Below, piece by piece: positions 22,635 through 33,730 of a stretch of 64,000 nt of DNA. The translations under genes and the position numbers were made by a program. Each line of letters opens with the position of its first letter. The stretch's first letter is position 1. The notes below the pieces were generated by a model. The model saw only the letters and a list, made by a program, of their open reading frames with translations, was not told where the DNA came from and did no database searches. This DNA is from Limonium bicolor (taxonomy: Eukaryota > Streptophyta > Magnoliopsida > Caryophyllales > Plumbaginaceae): contig CM041779.1 in assembly GCA_023374045.1 (NCBI GenBank), positions 141,195,801 through 141,259,800 on the forward strand. The letters run 5' to 3'.

Positions 22635-22819
22635 TAAAGGACAATGGAAATTAAATGACTGAAAAATAAATGACAATAAAATTAAGAGTTAGTAATTAGA
22701 TGTTAGTAATTAGATGTCCAAAGTCCGATGTCCGTAGTTAGATGTCCGAAGTCCGATAGTTAGATAGTTAAATAGAAAACTCAGTAAAATTAAAAACTGT
22801 CAGTTAACCGTGCCGGAGG

Positions 22820-22837
22820 TCCCCAGCAACGGCGCCA
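22820..22837 (-). promoter_or_regulatory. Primer binding site of G (tRNA-Asp type)
   Basis: In sense TGGCGCCGTTGCTGGGGA, complementary to the 3' end of plant tRNA-Asp with one mismatch, about 22 bases from the LTR. Confidence 0.85.
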
Positions 22838-23767
22838 AAAACTTGTTGGAGTAAAAGTGTGTTAAACTTCTACCACTTAGGCAGTGTACCTAATCGTTTT
22901 GCGGAATAGTGGAATTGTGGGGTGTCGAACTCTTGGGGACCTTGCTGTGGTTTAACTGATAGTGTAAATTAATTGAGAATTCTAATTAGACTACTGAACA
23001 GAAACTTATCATTTTTTTTGAGAGAAATTGTGGTTTAGAACTTAATGTAAACAAAACAGTAAAAAGAATAATTAATTAGAACAGATTAATAATAGCAGTT
23101 ATGAAACTCTTTTGTTTTTAAGGAAGCACCCCGGGTTGTTCTGCTCATCTATTTTACTCAATTATATTATTGTAGACTTCCCCACTTTAGCAATAAACTC
23201 AAGAATCTTAATTAGTTTATTGACCGTTTCCTGTCTAATAAACCCTAATTAACTTAAACAACAAACGCAAATCTTGCTCAAGTTATTAATAAATTAATCG
23301 CATTCTTAATAATTCCTATTGGAGACTGGTTAACCTATAGGCGAAAACTCACTTCTAGTCGTTAACCTGTTTTGACTTCTCTTGTCTAGAATCTTGTCTC
23401 AGCACTGCATTTTGACAAGAAACTACAAATATCACTTTAATAAATGGCCTAAATATGAAAGCGTAATAAGGAGGAGAATCAAAATATTGCTTGAACAGAT
23501 TATATTAGAAAGTCTACGTAACACAGTTTAGTAAAATAAGCTTGCTTCTCAACCCGGGAGCTAAGGTTTTTAGTCAGACATAATTATACAAACAGAGGTC
23601 GTAAATACAACAGCCATTTACAGTTAAAGAAAAGAAATAGCTCTCTGCATTCGCACGCGCTGTATGGAATTTCTGTGGAGGAAATGTGATTTTGGGAGAG
23701 AACGTGAATATTACAGAGAGTAAGCTTGGGGAAATTATGCGCAGGTTTTTCTGATGAAGTGGTAGTG

Positions 23768-23778
23768 TTTATATAGAG
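23768..23778 (-). promoter_or_regulatory. TATA box of the G LTR
   Basis: In sense CCTCTATATAAACAC, in a position equivalent to the TATA box of F relative to the array. Confidence 0.55.
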
Positions 23779-23972
23779 GAGAGGAGGAAGAAGAAAACAG
23801 AAGAAGAGCTGGAGCATGCGTGCTAGTGGATTAACAAGATAAGGGAGGTAGATGGATTGGGGCTGCAGAACGCGTGAGGATTTTCAGGACTGTCGGCGGC
23901 GCCTTATCCTGTTGTCTGTAGGCGCCGCAACGAAGAAGGAAGAAGAAAACTGTTCGCGTCTGAATTTAGTCA

Positions 23973-24150
23973 CGTCCGCCTCCTTGTCCGCCCCTGGTTA
24001 TGCGGACGTCTCTGTCTGTCCTCGCCTCTGTCCGCCTAAGCATACGCGGACATCTCTGTCTGTCCTCGCCTCTGTCCGCCCAGACCTACGCGGTCATGTT
24101 CACGGACATATTTGTTGTCCTGGTTTAAATCAGCGGACAAGGAGGCGGAC
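23973..24150. repeat. GTCCGCC/GCGGAC array in the G LTR
   Basis: Two tandem copies of a unit of about 45 bp, from GCGGAC through CTCTGTCTGTCCTCGCC to GTCCGCC, plus further single hexamers. It occupies the same part of the LTR as the F array but is rearranged, so only the short hexamers are shared. Confidence 0.75.
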
Positions 24151-24480
24151 ATATCCAATATATATGCCGCGTTCGAAATCATGATGGTGAGAATATAAAA
24201 ACTCATCGATGTTGTTTTGATAATGTATTGCGTTGATTATATTTGCTATGATGACAACATCATCTCCCTGTTCGTTGACTCCAGACTTGCAATATTGATA
24301 TGATGCGGTATATATATATGTATATATATATATTGTACCTGCAATTAACATAAAATGTAACTGTTTATATCAAAACATAAATCTAAGAAAAACATATGAT
24401 AAGTGAGAAATATTATCCTGAAAGTAAGTAACTATAAGGCAGATTAAACCCTTAAATGTCTATGTATTTCTCACTTATCA

Positions 24481-26359
24481 AGAAGCAAAGTAGCAATGTC
24501 GTATGATGTAACAGTAACCATAAGCTCAAGTTCTAAGAGCATTAGTACGTATGAACCAAAAGAGGGCTGAACATAATGACACCAGTATGCATATGTGAAT
24601 GCATAGCTAGTACCCTAGTGGATACCGTAAGTTGAGGAGCCAATACTCCATACATGCCACAGTAACAAATTATCGTCTCCTCGACCAAAACATGGCGCAC
24701 ATGGATGCAACCTTGATAAGCAAACATTAGAAATAAATACGTAGGAGGAACAGACGAGTAAAACTCGGATAGAACTCGATGTTGAGAACCCAAATTGAAG
24801 GTAGACTACACGACAGTCTAGGCCATTTAAGGGAATACCCTACAAGGACATACAGTGTTCATCATTGTAACCCACTCAGGGACATATAAAATGTACAAGT
24901 TACGCACCTGGCGGATCAATACGAAAAAGGTTACAGTAGACCGTGGAGCAAATGCCACGACTACTCAAGAGCAAGACCATATTAGATGCTGGGAAAGTAT
25001 AGGGCACGTTTATAAGCACTATGAATGAATTCCCTAGCTAAAAGTAGGGTGAACCATGCGAACATGACCGACAGACTGACGCACAAAGGTGCAAGGTTAC
25101 TATCAGGGAAGTAATACCGAGTAGGTATAGAAATTAACAAAATTATGTCGGGATGAGTTGACGTGAAACCAGGAGTTACTAAGAATCATCTCAGGGTATG
25201 CGTAAGACGGGATCATCTCGAGATTCATGAAACAAGTGCAATAAGCACTAAGCTTATAACCGATTGTCATATTTTAACACTCAAATGAAAGTTAGTCAAG
25301 AAGAACAATACAAACACTTGAAGGTGTATTAAGTGCATGCGCACTAGATTCCAGAGAACCTGAATAAATAGTCTAGATCTAATCGAATATGTGTACAGCA
25401 AAAGATACCATACTTGGATTGAGATACCTTCACTTCCAGAATCACCTAAGACTGTGTAAACACTGTCACAATGGAATGAGATCAGCACGAGCTACTGCTA
25501 GAACATGGTTACATAAATAATGTACAATACATTGAGAGAACTGAAGAGGGCAAACTAATCTCTAAAGTTGTCGGGTCATACAGCTCATTGGAGCGTGTGG
25601 GCCCATACATCAAAGGTTCAGATACCTAACAAGTTGGGGAAAGAATAGAAGTATTTTGCATATCCCAGTCGAATAAACATACCTTATCTAATACAGATAT
25701 TATAACCGGAGGAGTTAAACTAAATTCAAGAGAAAGATATTTGTAAACTCAAACGAGAACTCACAACATGACTAAGATCCTCAAATCGTGTCATAATGGG
25801 GGAAATACCACAAGAGAGCCAGAGTACATCTTAAACCCATGGTTTCAAGATTGATATGATTATAGATTAGAACCACCCAAACACTTGAAAACATCCTGAA
25901 AGCATGCGCTTTGGATTACATTCCAACTGGATAGATGGGTTGCATCTGATAAAGTTCTCGTACAACAATAACTATCAAGCCTTGTATCAGATGTCTCCCT
26001 TCGAGGCATTATACGACAGACCTTACCGCACGCCATTATGCTGAGACGAGTCTAGTGAGACTGTCATCATTGGGCCTGAGTACCTATAACAGGTACAAGC
26101 AGAAGTTCAGTAGATTAGATAGAATATGATAGCTGCTCAAGCGAGGCAGAAGTCATACACCGATAAGAGACGATGAAAACCTAGAGTTCGTGGTTGGCGA
26201 CCAAATATTTCTACGAGTATCGCTGATGAATGGCGTATTCAGATTTGCATATAGGCTTGGACTGCCAACGGAGTTAGGGAAGGTGTGTGATGTTTTCCAT
26301 GTCTTCCAGCTCAAGAAATATATGCACCACCCTTCTCACCGACTAATAATTATGGTCTA
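24481..26359 (+). pseudogene. Element H: decayed Tekay-like pol with two integrase relics
   Basis: A plus-strand relic interrupted on its left by G. From 24481 to about 25290 nothing is recognisable. A first integrase relic at about 25310-25840 retains ACALD, then a match to the FVGPY...ERVG block near 25567-25610. A second relic at about 25890-26340 retains the ACALD block, MSPFEALYDRPYRTPLC, DESSETVIIGPEYL and FQLKKYMHHPSH, closely matching integrase of C (60722-61549), with an internal deletion after GVF. Numerous stops and frameshifts are present. Two successive copies imply a duplication or two merged elements. Confidence 0.7.
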
Positions 26360-26395
26360 GGGTACGTGGGCTTACCCCTATTTTAGGGGGGTAGC
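26360..26395 (+). promoter_or_regulatory. Internal hairpin plus upstream polypurine tract of H
   Basis: GGGTACG, loop TGGG and CTTACCC (one mismatch) are followed by ATTTTAGGGGGGTAG. It directly follows the integrase relic, as in A, C, D and E. Confidence 0.6.
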
Positions 26396-26419
26396 GCCTT
26401 TTTCGTTTTTAGGTTGAAA

Positions 26420-26775
26420 GTGCACTTTTGTTTTCACTTTGTTTGCATGTGCACTTGTGTTGCACTATGTTTGGATGTGGTATGTGCACGTGTTGCACTA
26501 TGCTTGGATATTGAACCTTGTTTGTATGTGCACTTGTATTGCATTATGCTTGGATATTGCACCTTGTTTGTATGTGCACTTGTGTTGCACTATGCTTAGA
26601 TATTGCACCTTGTGTTGTATGTGTGCTTTTGTTACACTATGTTGGATATTGTGATGTATCTTGTATGATACTACTGGTTGTTGATGTGCACCTTGTTGCA
26701 CTATGATTTTATTTAGGTAATTGTATTTATGTGTACTCTGTTACACTACGATTAGATTATGTGCACTCCGTTACA
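26420..26775 (+). repeat. Tandem repeats in the 3' UTR of H
   Basis: About five diverged copies of a unit of roughly 55-60 bp with GTGCACTTGTGTTGCACTATG and GGATATTGCACCTTGT. Each contains a GTGCA...TGCAC inverted pair. Overlapping ORFs of 61-71 codons on both strands here are products of the repeat. Confidence 0.8.
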
Positions 26776-26898
26776 CTATGATGAGGTTACTTGTGGTAAT
26801 ATTGTGGGACTTGATCCATAGGATGAATATTAGTCGTGGAACTAGATCTTCTAGGACCAATTGATTTGGGGAACAAGACTTCGGAACGAAGTCTCTTT

Positions 26899-26911
26899 AA
26901 GGGGGGTAGAT
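26899..26911 (+). promoter_or_regulatory. Polypurine tract of H
   Basis: AAGGGGGGTAGAT abuts the LTR start TGAAATACC. The palindrome ACTTCGGAACGAAGT lies just upstream; similar ACTTCG...CGAAGT pairs lie beside the tracts of C and D. Confidence 0.8.
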
Positions 26912-28140
26912 TGAAATACCCCAAACCTTAATTACATTAAATAAACCATGAATTAAATTAAATGGAAGAGTTATTAAGGGGTAATCCTCCTAAATTCCTA
27001 AAAATACATATATATATAAATATATATTTATAGTCATAATGGATATTAAACTCCACATGAGTTAATGGACTAATAATGGATTAAAAAGGAGGAAACAACT
27101 CCTAAGATTAATGTAAAACATAATACATTAATACATGAAGTAAATACACAAGTCGTGGGAAAGATTATATAATATATTTTTCATAGTCAAAACAGCCTAT
27201 AAGGTTAATAATCACTTACAAACACACATTAATACCAGGTAACAACATATGTTACAATCTAACACATAAGGCAAGTCATAATTGTACAACTTATAAGCCT
27301 TAATATGAGAAAACATAAACAAAGACACAAACACCCTCCTCACCTTGTATGGGGGCGGAAATTTAGGCAGCTTAAGTCGCATCTAATGGCTGAGATTAAA
27401 AGTAGAGGCAAGTTGGTAAGGGATTGATGACATGGCATAATCTTGTGACTCCTTTCTCACTTAAGAAACACAATAGGAAAAGATGATCCAAACTCCCCTA
27501 CTCTCTCTTATTGCTTCTGTTCTTTCTCCTCCCCTTCCTCCCATCTTCAACCTCAAGCTTTTCCAAGAACTCATCCATGGTGGTTTAGTGTTCTAAGCCC
27601 CTTTCTCATAAAAAAACTTCAATTTTCTTCACCTAATCTTCAAGGAGATTATAGATCTACAAACTCCAAAAAAAAATCACAAAGTTCTAGCACCTTTCAA
27701 GGCTAATCAATTCGACATTCACAAAGGGGATGAGCTAGGCCAAGTTCCTTCCTCCTAAAAGGTAAACATGTGCTTCAAAACTCCATTTTCCCTTCCTCCT
27801 TCAGTATGGCCAAAAGTTTCTGCCCTCTAACTCATTTTCCCCACTTGTTTCTTGCTCAAACTTGAAGCTTCTTCCATCTTCAAGAAGGGGCCAAAAATAC
27901 CTAGAGCTCTACTAAGGTAAATGTCTCCAAAAACTTAATTGTTAGTGTTTAATCTATGTTCCTTCCAAGGATCTACCAATAACTCACCTCTAAATGTTTC
28001 CCCTAGTCAAGGCTGGAATTTTGGAGCATCCAAGTCTTCATTTTGACTTTTTAAGGTGAGAATAACATTCAAACTCCATTTTTGTGCTTTAAGGTCCCAT
28101 CTTTGATTATGGAGTATAGGAAACTCTAACCTTGGAACTC
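26912..28140 (+). repeat. 3' LTR of H, interrupted by element A
   Basis: It begins TGAAATACCCCAAACC after the polypurine tract. It runs 1.23 kb, including a GGGGGCGG core near 27349, CT-rich leader-like sequence and AAGGTAAA sites, and stops where A starts. The rest is not found downstream, because the 3' side of A is deleted. The 80-codon minus-strand ORF at 28007 is not considered real. Confidence 0.8.
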
Positions 28141-28655
28141 TGAAATACCCCAAACCTAAGTATTTTAAGTAAACATCAATATATGATGTAGTAAGGCTAA
28201 AATATGCCTTAGGGAGATTGGTAGACAATTTAAACCAAGGAAAACACAAGAAAATGCCTTAAGGGCAATTAAGGCAAAAATGTGCTCTAATCTTGGAGAG
28301 ACTTGGGTGAGTACCCAAATATCATGCTAAGACCTTATTAATATCCTAATGGTTATTTTAAACCAATTACCAAAGAAAACCAAGCTCGAAAACAAGTTAA
28401 AACACAAAATGTGCTTTAAGAAGTCTTAAAGCACATTTTAGAAAAATTGTCTTGTAAAGGGGTTTTGAGTGGCTAAATGTCCATCATTACTCTTTAATTA
28501 ACATGTGTACTACTTAATATCACATTAGGAAGTATAAATCATTGGGAAACTAAAAATTTCACAAATATGTGCACTAATTTGTGAATAGTGCCCAAATTAA
28601 GCTTAAGTCAACATAAGTCAATAAGATGGTCAACTAGGACCATAAATATCTCCAT

Positions 28656-28672
28656 TATAAGAGGGGGGCCGG
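28656..28672 (+). promoter_or_regulatory. TATA-like box and GGGGCCGG core of the A LTR
   Basis: TATAAGAGGGGGGCCGG; the 3' LTR copy at 42837 reads TATAAAAGGGGGCCGG, a better TATA box. B (38768), C (near 59275) and D (near 52245) have related G-run plus CCGR cores about 0.5-0.75 kb from their LTR starts. A core promoter is inferred. Confidence 0.5.
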
Positions 28673-29659
28673 TTTTTTATGTGGGGAGTCACCATATGAC
28701 TAAGCAATTAAAGGAAAATGAGAGGAAAGTAAAGAAAGTTACTATTTGCTTTTAAAAGCAAAATATCTTATATTAGCATACCTTTCTTCTTCTCTCTCTT
28801 CATTTCTCTTCTTCCCACGGTTTTCTTCACCTCCTCTCTTCTCCATTCACGTAAGAGCATCCTCCATTGTTTCCTCACCTTGCTTTGTCCATAACTTGCT
28901 CATTTTAGCTCCAAATCAAAAACTAAACACATATTATTCTTAGTTAGCTCAAGCTCTAGCTTTCTATCATTTCAAATCCTTCAAAGCTCCATTTTGGTGC
29001 CAAGGGAAAACTCCATTGATGGAGGAAGATCAAGTTTGAAGAGCCCATTTGGTTCTCCATTCTCTTAAGGTAAAGAATATGTAAGAAAAACCATCTTTCC
29101 ATCACTTCTTCACATGTCTGAAAATTACACTCATGGGACTTCATTTTTATGCCTTGTTCTAGCTTGTTTTCTATTCTCCAAGGGCTAGAGGAGGTCCTTC
29201 TGGATTCATATCCAAGCTTGTTTTGAGAATCCAAGGTAAAACATTCAATTTAATACCTTAAAACACATTTTTAACCTAGGTTTTATTCCTTAAGGTTAGT
29301 GTGTTGTTTAGTACTCATTGGAGTCATTGAATATTGATTAGAACATTGGCAAAATGAAATTCAATGGTGGCCGAGATTCATCCATGAAGGAGGTCTAAGG
29401 AGGAAGTTAAGATAAGCTTGAGACAACAAGGTAAATTGCTTACCTAATGGTGGTTTAAGGTTTAAGGGATAGTATTTAAATAAGTACTAATGTGGCTTAG
29501 AGCTTACATTGTGTAATGGGTTATATAACCTAGGAAAAAGAATTTAAACAAGCTTATGAACTTGTGACTAAGGAGCCAATGGAAATAAGTTAGTAAGATA
29601 AGTTTAAGATGGATTTTAAGAGCATTATAACTACTATGAGATTGATGGGTGTATTTGCA

Positions 29660-29690
29660 GGTTGAAGGCTCTTATATGTGGGAAATTCAC
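29660..29690 (+). promoter_or_regulatory. Conserved acceptor-like site in the A LTR
   Basis: TTTGCAG/GTTGAAGGC is conserved in the 3' LTR (43833-43840), in B (39778-39785) and in D (minus strand near 51345), while the surroundings vary more. Several GTAAA donor-like sites precede it, the last about 230 bp upstream. Confidence 0.4.
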
Positions 29691-30852
29691 TGTTTAAGTT
29701 TAAGTCATTTAAGGGCCTAAGAGCCATGTTATTTAAGAGCCTTAGTGCTATGAAATTTAAGATTATTGCATCATATTGAGTTTGTTGTGAATGAGTTGAT
29801 CTGGGTGAGAAAATAAGATGAGAAAGGACTTGATGTGTGTGAGATGGTTGAATGAGGAAAACAATGCATTTGGGCATGATAAAATACTAGGGAAGCTATG
29901 GCGAAATTTGAGTAGAAAACAAAGTGTTTAAGTGGTGGTGGTGAGTTAATATGCCCTGGGCTTACTAGGGATTATTAAGAGGAATTTGAGTGGAAATGAG
30001 TTAACTAAGTAGTTCTTGAGGTTTGGGATGACCTAGAGTTATCTAGGAGGGATTAGAGGATTGGTGGGTATATTGAACACACCAAAGTCATGTTAAGAGG
30101 AATGATAAGACTTGAGCATAATTTGGATGAAAAGATGTATAATGCTATAAGGTGATTTAGTTATGAACTAGGGAATATAACAATGAGAGTTTTGGGAAGC
30201 TTGAGTAAGTAGTGAAGATGCTAGTGATGGACTAATGAGGTTCTAGTCTTGATGGTAAGGAGTGTATTTGGAGATGGAAGAGAAAAGTGTAAGAGAATGT
30301 TGTAAATTGTCATGGAAAAAGACTAGGAATGTATAAGAGTGTATGATTATGAGAATGTTGTGTAAGTTGAGTAAAAGAGATGTAGATGTCTAAGAGGGAC
30401 TAGGGGATCCAATGGTTAATTTAAGCACCAAAACCATAGTGAAGGAAGCTAGGAAACTTGTACAAAGTTTGAAGGAAAAATAAGGTATAATGACTTGTGA
30501 AGAAGTAAGCATGTGCTAGATTATATATAGCTTTGAGAAGTGTGAATAAAGCAAATGGGTTGTGCATGATGATGCTTGAGGAGTAGTTAAGATGGTTGTG
30601 AAGATAGCATTCTGGGTTAGTTGAGGTGTAGGCATGATATACCACTTAGAAAACTTAAGGAAAATATTACAAGTAATAAGAGATTTTGTGAGAAATTGGG
30701 TAACAAGTTTAGATGAGGAATTGGGCAAGTTTAAGATATTATTTTGGGGTTAGAATATTTCTATGATCTTATATGGACCTTGGGTAAAGCATGGATGAAG
30801 AGAACAAGGGCAATCACACTTAGAAAAATGCAAATGGTTAAAACCTGCAGCT

Positions 30853-31108
30853 GGTCCGGGACCTAGGTCCAGGGTAAAGTCCCGGACCATGCCCAAATTA
30901 GAGCCAAGACTTCATCCAGCACCCTGGTCCGGGACTTAAGTTTGGTATGAAGTTCCGGACCACCCCCTGATTTACCCCCGAGGATTTTAGCTTGCATTGG
31001 TCCGGGACTTAAGTCCCATACAAAGTCCCGGACCACCACATTAAAACAGCCGAGAGTTTGAACCAGGTATAGGTCCGGGACTTAGGTTGAGGACAAGGTC
31101 CCGGACCA
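30853..31108. repeat. GGTCCGGGAC/GTCCCGGACC hairpin array of A
   Basis: Four inverted-repeat units, at 30853-30888, 30927-30961, 30999-31034 and 31072-31108. Each has a 10-bp arm GGTCCGGGAC, a 15-17 bp loop (often ACTTAAGT-like) and GTCCCGGACC. Spacers are unrelated. The 3' LTR has the matching array at 45030-45283. Confidence 0.85.
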
Positions 31109-32424
31109 CTCTAAAAATGGTTTATAAGCTTGGAAAATGTTAGGTAATGATGGGGATTGATAAGTATTGATATTATAAAGTTATTAAGGACATGTGTTGG
31201 TGGGAATTAATGACAATTAAGTGGGTGAATAAGTATAAGAGACAATGAGAAATGATGCACTTAAAAGTCTAAGTTAAAACTGTAAGGACTTAGTGAGTAT
31301 TAAATGGTGAACAATGGTGGGTAAGTAGGTTACATAAGTTGGGGTGAGTTAAGTAACTAATAACCTAAAACTGAATGAATGTTTTAGGACTTGTGAATTG
31401 GGACCCAGAAGGAGATTAAACAAGCAGCCACCGACGGTGAACGGTACAGTTCTTCTTGTGACCTGCTTGCTAACGAGGTTTCCTTCGGCTTGTGTGTTAT
31501 TTGTTTTTCTGTGCTCACTAAACAAGATAAAGCATGCAACCGGAACATTATGTTTATTGTATTGTTGTGTGATGTTTGAAAACTAACACAACTTACCGTC
31601 AGAACCTACTAACTAACGTTTAGTAAGGAATTGTGTGATACTAAGGAACACTCCCTAATATTAGTTTGTTAAAAACCGAAAGAGGTTTAACCAACAAACG
31701 TTGTCTTAAGACTTCTACTAACTAGTACTTGGGGGGAGTGAGGAACCCGGGACTGACTCCGGTCATGCATGCTATGGAAAGGGGGTCGGTATCTAAAGCA
31801 GATCCGACTTCCGCTTAAGGACTTGTCTTCGGACTTGTTGCCTAGGGTCGGTTGCCGGCTCAGCTATATTGGACAACCAGTCCAAGGTAGGTGGCATTAA
31901 GATGGAGTGGGGGGATCTAGCCTACATCCCCAACAATTTAATAATGTTGTTTATTGCCGGTAAGTGACCTGCTGCTGGCTAGGGTTAACCAAGCCCTACG
32001 AAAATAAAAAACAAACCAAGGGCTAACCAGTTCTAATGAGAGAACGGTTGGCATATATAAGATAAGTTTGAGTTAAGTTGCAACCATTCTTATTTAAAGG
32101 ATGGTTTGTATTATAAGACTGAGATAAGCTACATCCGTTCCTGTTTAAAGGATGGTTGTTTTCTAGGACTAAGTAAAGGACTAAGATTGAGGTAAGATAA
32201 GATTGGATTGAGAATAAGAGGGAACATAACTTAAGGAGTGAAATAATTGACTCACTAATTAAGGGAACGCATTTAAGTCATTCATTGTGTTTGAACTTTG
32301 ATTGTTCATAATTGGTTTGTTGTTTATTGCATTTTCTATTATGTTGTGCATCTAATCAACCTCCATGATATCGACAATTAGTCGTCGTAGCCACGTTAGC
32401 TTGGGGGCCATGAGAGGATCGTAC

Positions 32425-32470
32425 CAGCATTCGTGCTGACCCCCTTTGGGGGTTGTTTTTACTACACAGG
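32425..32470 (+). promoter_or_regulatory. Double hairpin and CAG/GT site near the A LTR end
   Basis: CAGCA-TTCG-TGCTG is followed at once by ACCCCC-TTT-GGGGGT, a T run and ACACAG/GTGAACG. It recurs in B at 42045-42092 and, with altered stems and loops, in C and D. Confidence 0.6.
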
Positions 32471-32764
32471 TGAACGTCAGGAGGCGGCCGTCACGAGAGT
32501 AAGATGGGGTACAAGCGTTACGGGTTAAGTGTGGCCTACGAGTTGTGCATGTACACTCGTATGGCAATTTGAGTGATGTATAGGATGTGAGGGATTGTAA
32601 GAAGGATATGTATTGGTTAAGATTCGTATGTACTAATGTTCGGTATAATCTTTCAGTCAGACTGTGGCAAGGTCCTGGAGTGTATTGAATTCCGCTGTGA
32701 CATTTCTATATATGTTGTAAAGTTGTGAAACCACATTTGGATTGAGATGGGGTGTTACAAAAAG

Positions 32765-32776
32765 TGGTATCAGAGC
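32765..32776 (+). promoter_or_regulatory. Primer binding site of A (initiator Met tRNA)
   Basis: TGGTATCAGAGC five bases after the LTR, followed by GTAGTTACGCTCTGA, which forms a hairpin with it (CAGAGCG/CGCTCTG). Confidence 0.9.
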
Positions 32777-33710
32777 GTAGTTACGCTCTGAAGACAAGGA
32801 TTACCGAACTTAGAAGAATACGGAGGTTGAGTTTAAGTTATGGGTTAGGAGTTGAGTGATAGAGTGTGAGGTGCGTTAGTTGGGACTTCCCGGTGTTTAC
32901 CGGATATCCACAGTACCTAAACCCGCCCTCCACATCCCTAATCTTGAATACAGGGAGAAAACGCCAGAGAGAAGAAAGCCTTCTCTTACTCGGGAAAAAC
33001 CGATCTGGCAGTTAGTTAACAGTAAGCAATACGGGAAGCACCTTGTTGAACAACAGTTTATGAGAACTTGAACGTTTTAACTGGGGCACAGCGGTGAAAC
33101 AGGCACTACCAAGGGAATTCTACCAGTAAGGAACGGGAATTACCGGCAACATGGGTCGACATGCTATGCAGTCGAAATAGGCCGCCATACCAATGGTAAG
33201 AAAAGCACTATAAGTGCAATGGTTAAGAAAAGATAAGTGACATAAGTACCGGGCAGTGGTCCGAATAAGCATAGCAGTGGGATAATATAAAGTTTAAGGG
33301 ATAAGATTACTGGAAAGTCCAGTTAAGAACGGGAACTCCAAACCCCAAACAATGAAGAAGGTTGCAAACCTGGCCGGCATAATGCAGACGACGGCAGAAA
33401 CTCATACAACTGTACACCATGATAGGACTACGATGTAGTGCCTAAAGGAGGATCATTACTTAGTAACCACGACAAAATGTGTGGGAACGAGAGCAAGGAT
33501 TAAGGCATGAGTAAATAACAAGGGGATTCCCTTAGAAAGAGGAACGCCCTGATAAATGACAGTGCTGTCAAAACGGCAAGGAAACTGCTAAATGGTCAGT
33601 TATCCAAACTAAAAGACATCGAAGGAGTCCCGAGGACTGCCAAAGATATGGAAACTAGGAAGGAGTACCACTACCGACACACACGGTACCGGTAGCTCAT
33701 CTTGCATGGC

Positions 33711-33730
33711 GCACTTGCTATAGCAAGTGC
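33711..33730. repeat. Perfect 20-bp palindrome in A
   Basis: GCACTTGCTATAGCAAGTGC is fully self-complementary. Including the preceding GCATGGC it matches a motif present twice in element E (2322-2400), in the same element orientation. Confidence 0.7.

Larger units (their letters stand above)
22860..24480 (-). repeat. 5' LTR of element G
   Basis: It starts (in sense) TGATAAGTGAGAAATAC at 24480 and ends near ...TTAACA at about 22860; the inner border is uncertain by a few bases. It contains the inverted terminal copy at 24398-24413, a GC-rich array at 23973-24150 and a TATA box near 23768. The 3'-most 300 bp align with the LTR of F (GTACACTGCCTAAGTGG). The flanking 5 bp at 24481 are AGAAG; the partner lies outside the window. 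Confidence 0.88.
28141..32759 (+). repeat. 5' LTR of element A (4.6 kb)
   Basis: It begins TGAAATACCCC, ends GGGGTGTTACA and is followed by the primer site. Left flank AACTC is the presumptive target site; its partner is lost. In order it holds a TATA-like box (28656), CT-rich leader (28787-28830), donor-like AAGGTAAA sites (29070, 29236, 29431), an acceptor-like TTTGCAG/GTTGAAGG (29660), a hairpin array (30853-31108) and a double hairpin (32425-32452). Short ORFs of up to 95 codons recur in the 3' LTR but lack motifs. Confidence 0.92.

Noticed and set aside
26414..26706. Cys-rich ORFs of 61-71 codons
   Set aside because: They are translations of the tandem repeat in the 3' UTR of H, open in several frames.
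28746..28943. 65-codon ORF in the A LTR, also at 42926-43123
   Set aside because: It is duplicated with the LTR, falls in the CT-rich leader, and codes a low-complexity Ser/Leu/Phe stretch; it looks like chance.
30853..31108. CRISPR-like array of repeats with unique spacers
   Set aside because: The setting is a plant LTR; units are imperfect hairpins of irregular spacing, present in both LTRs, with no cas genes.
32760..32800. tRNA gene near TGGTATCAGAGC
   Set aside because: This is the primer binding site, complementary to a tRNA end, with no cloverleaf around it.
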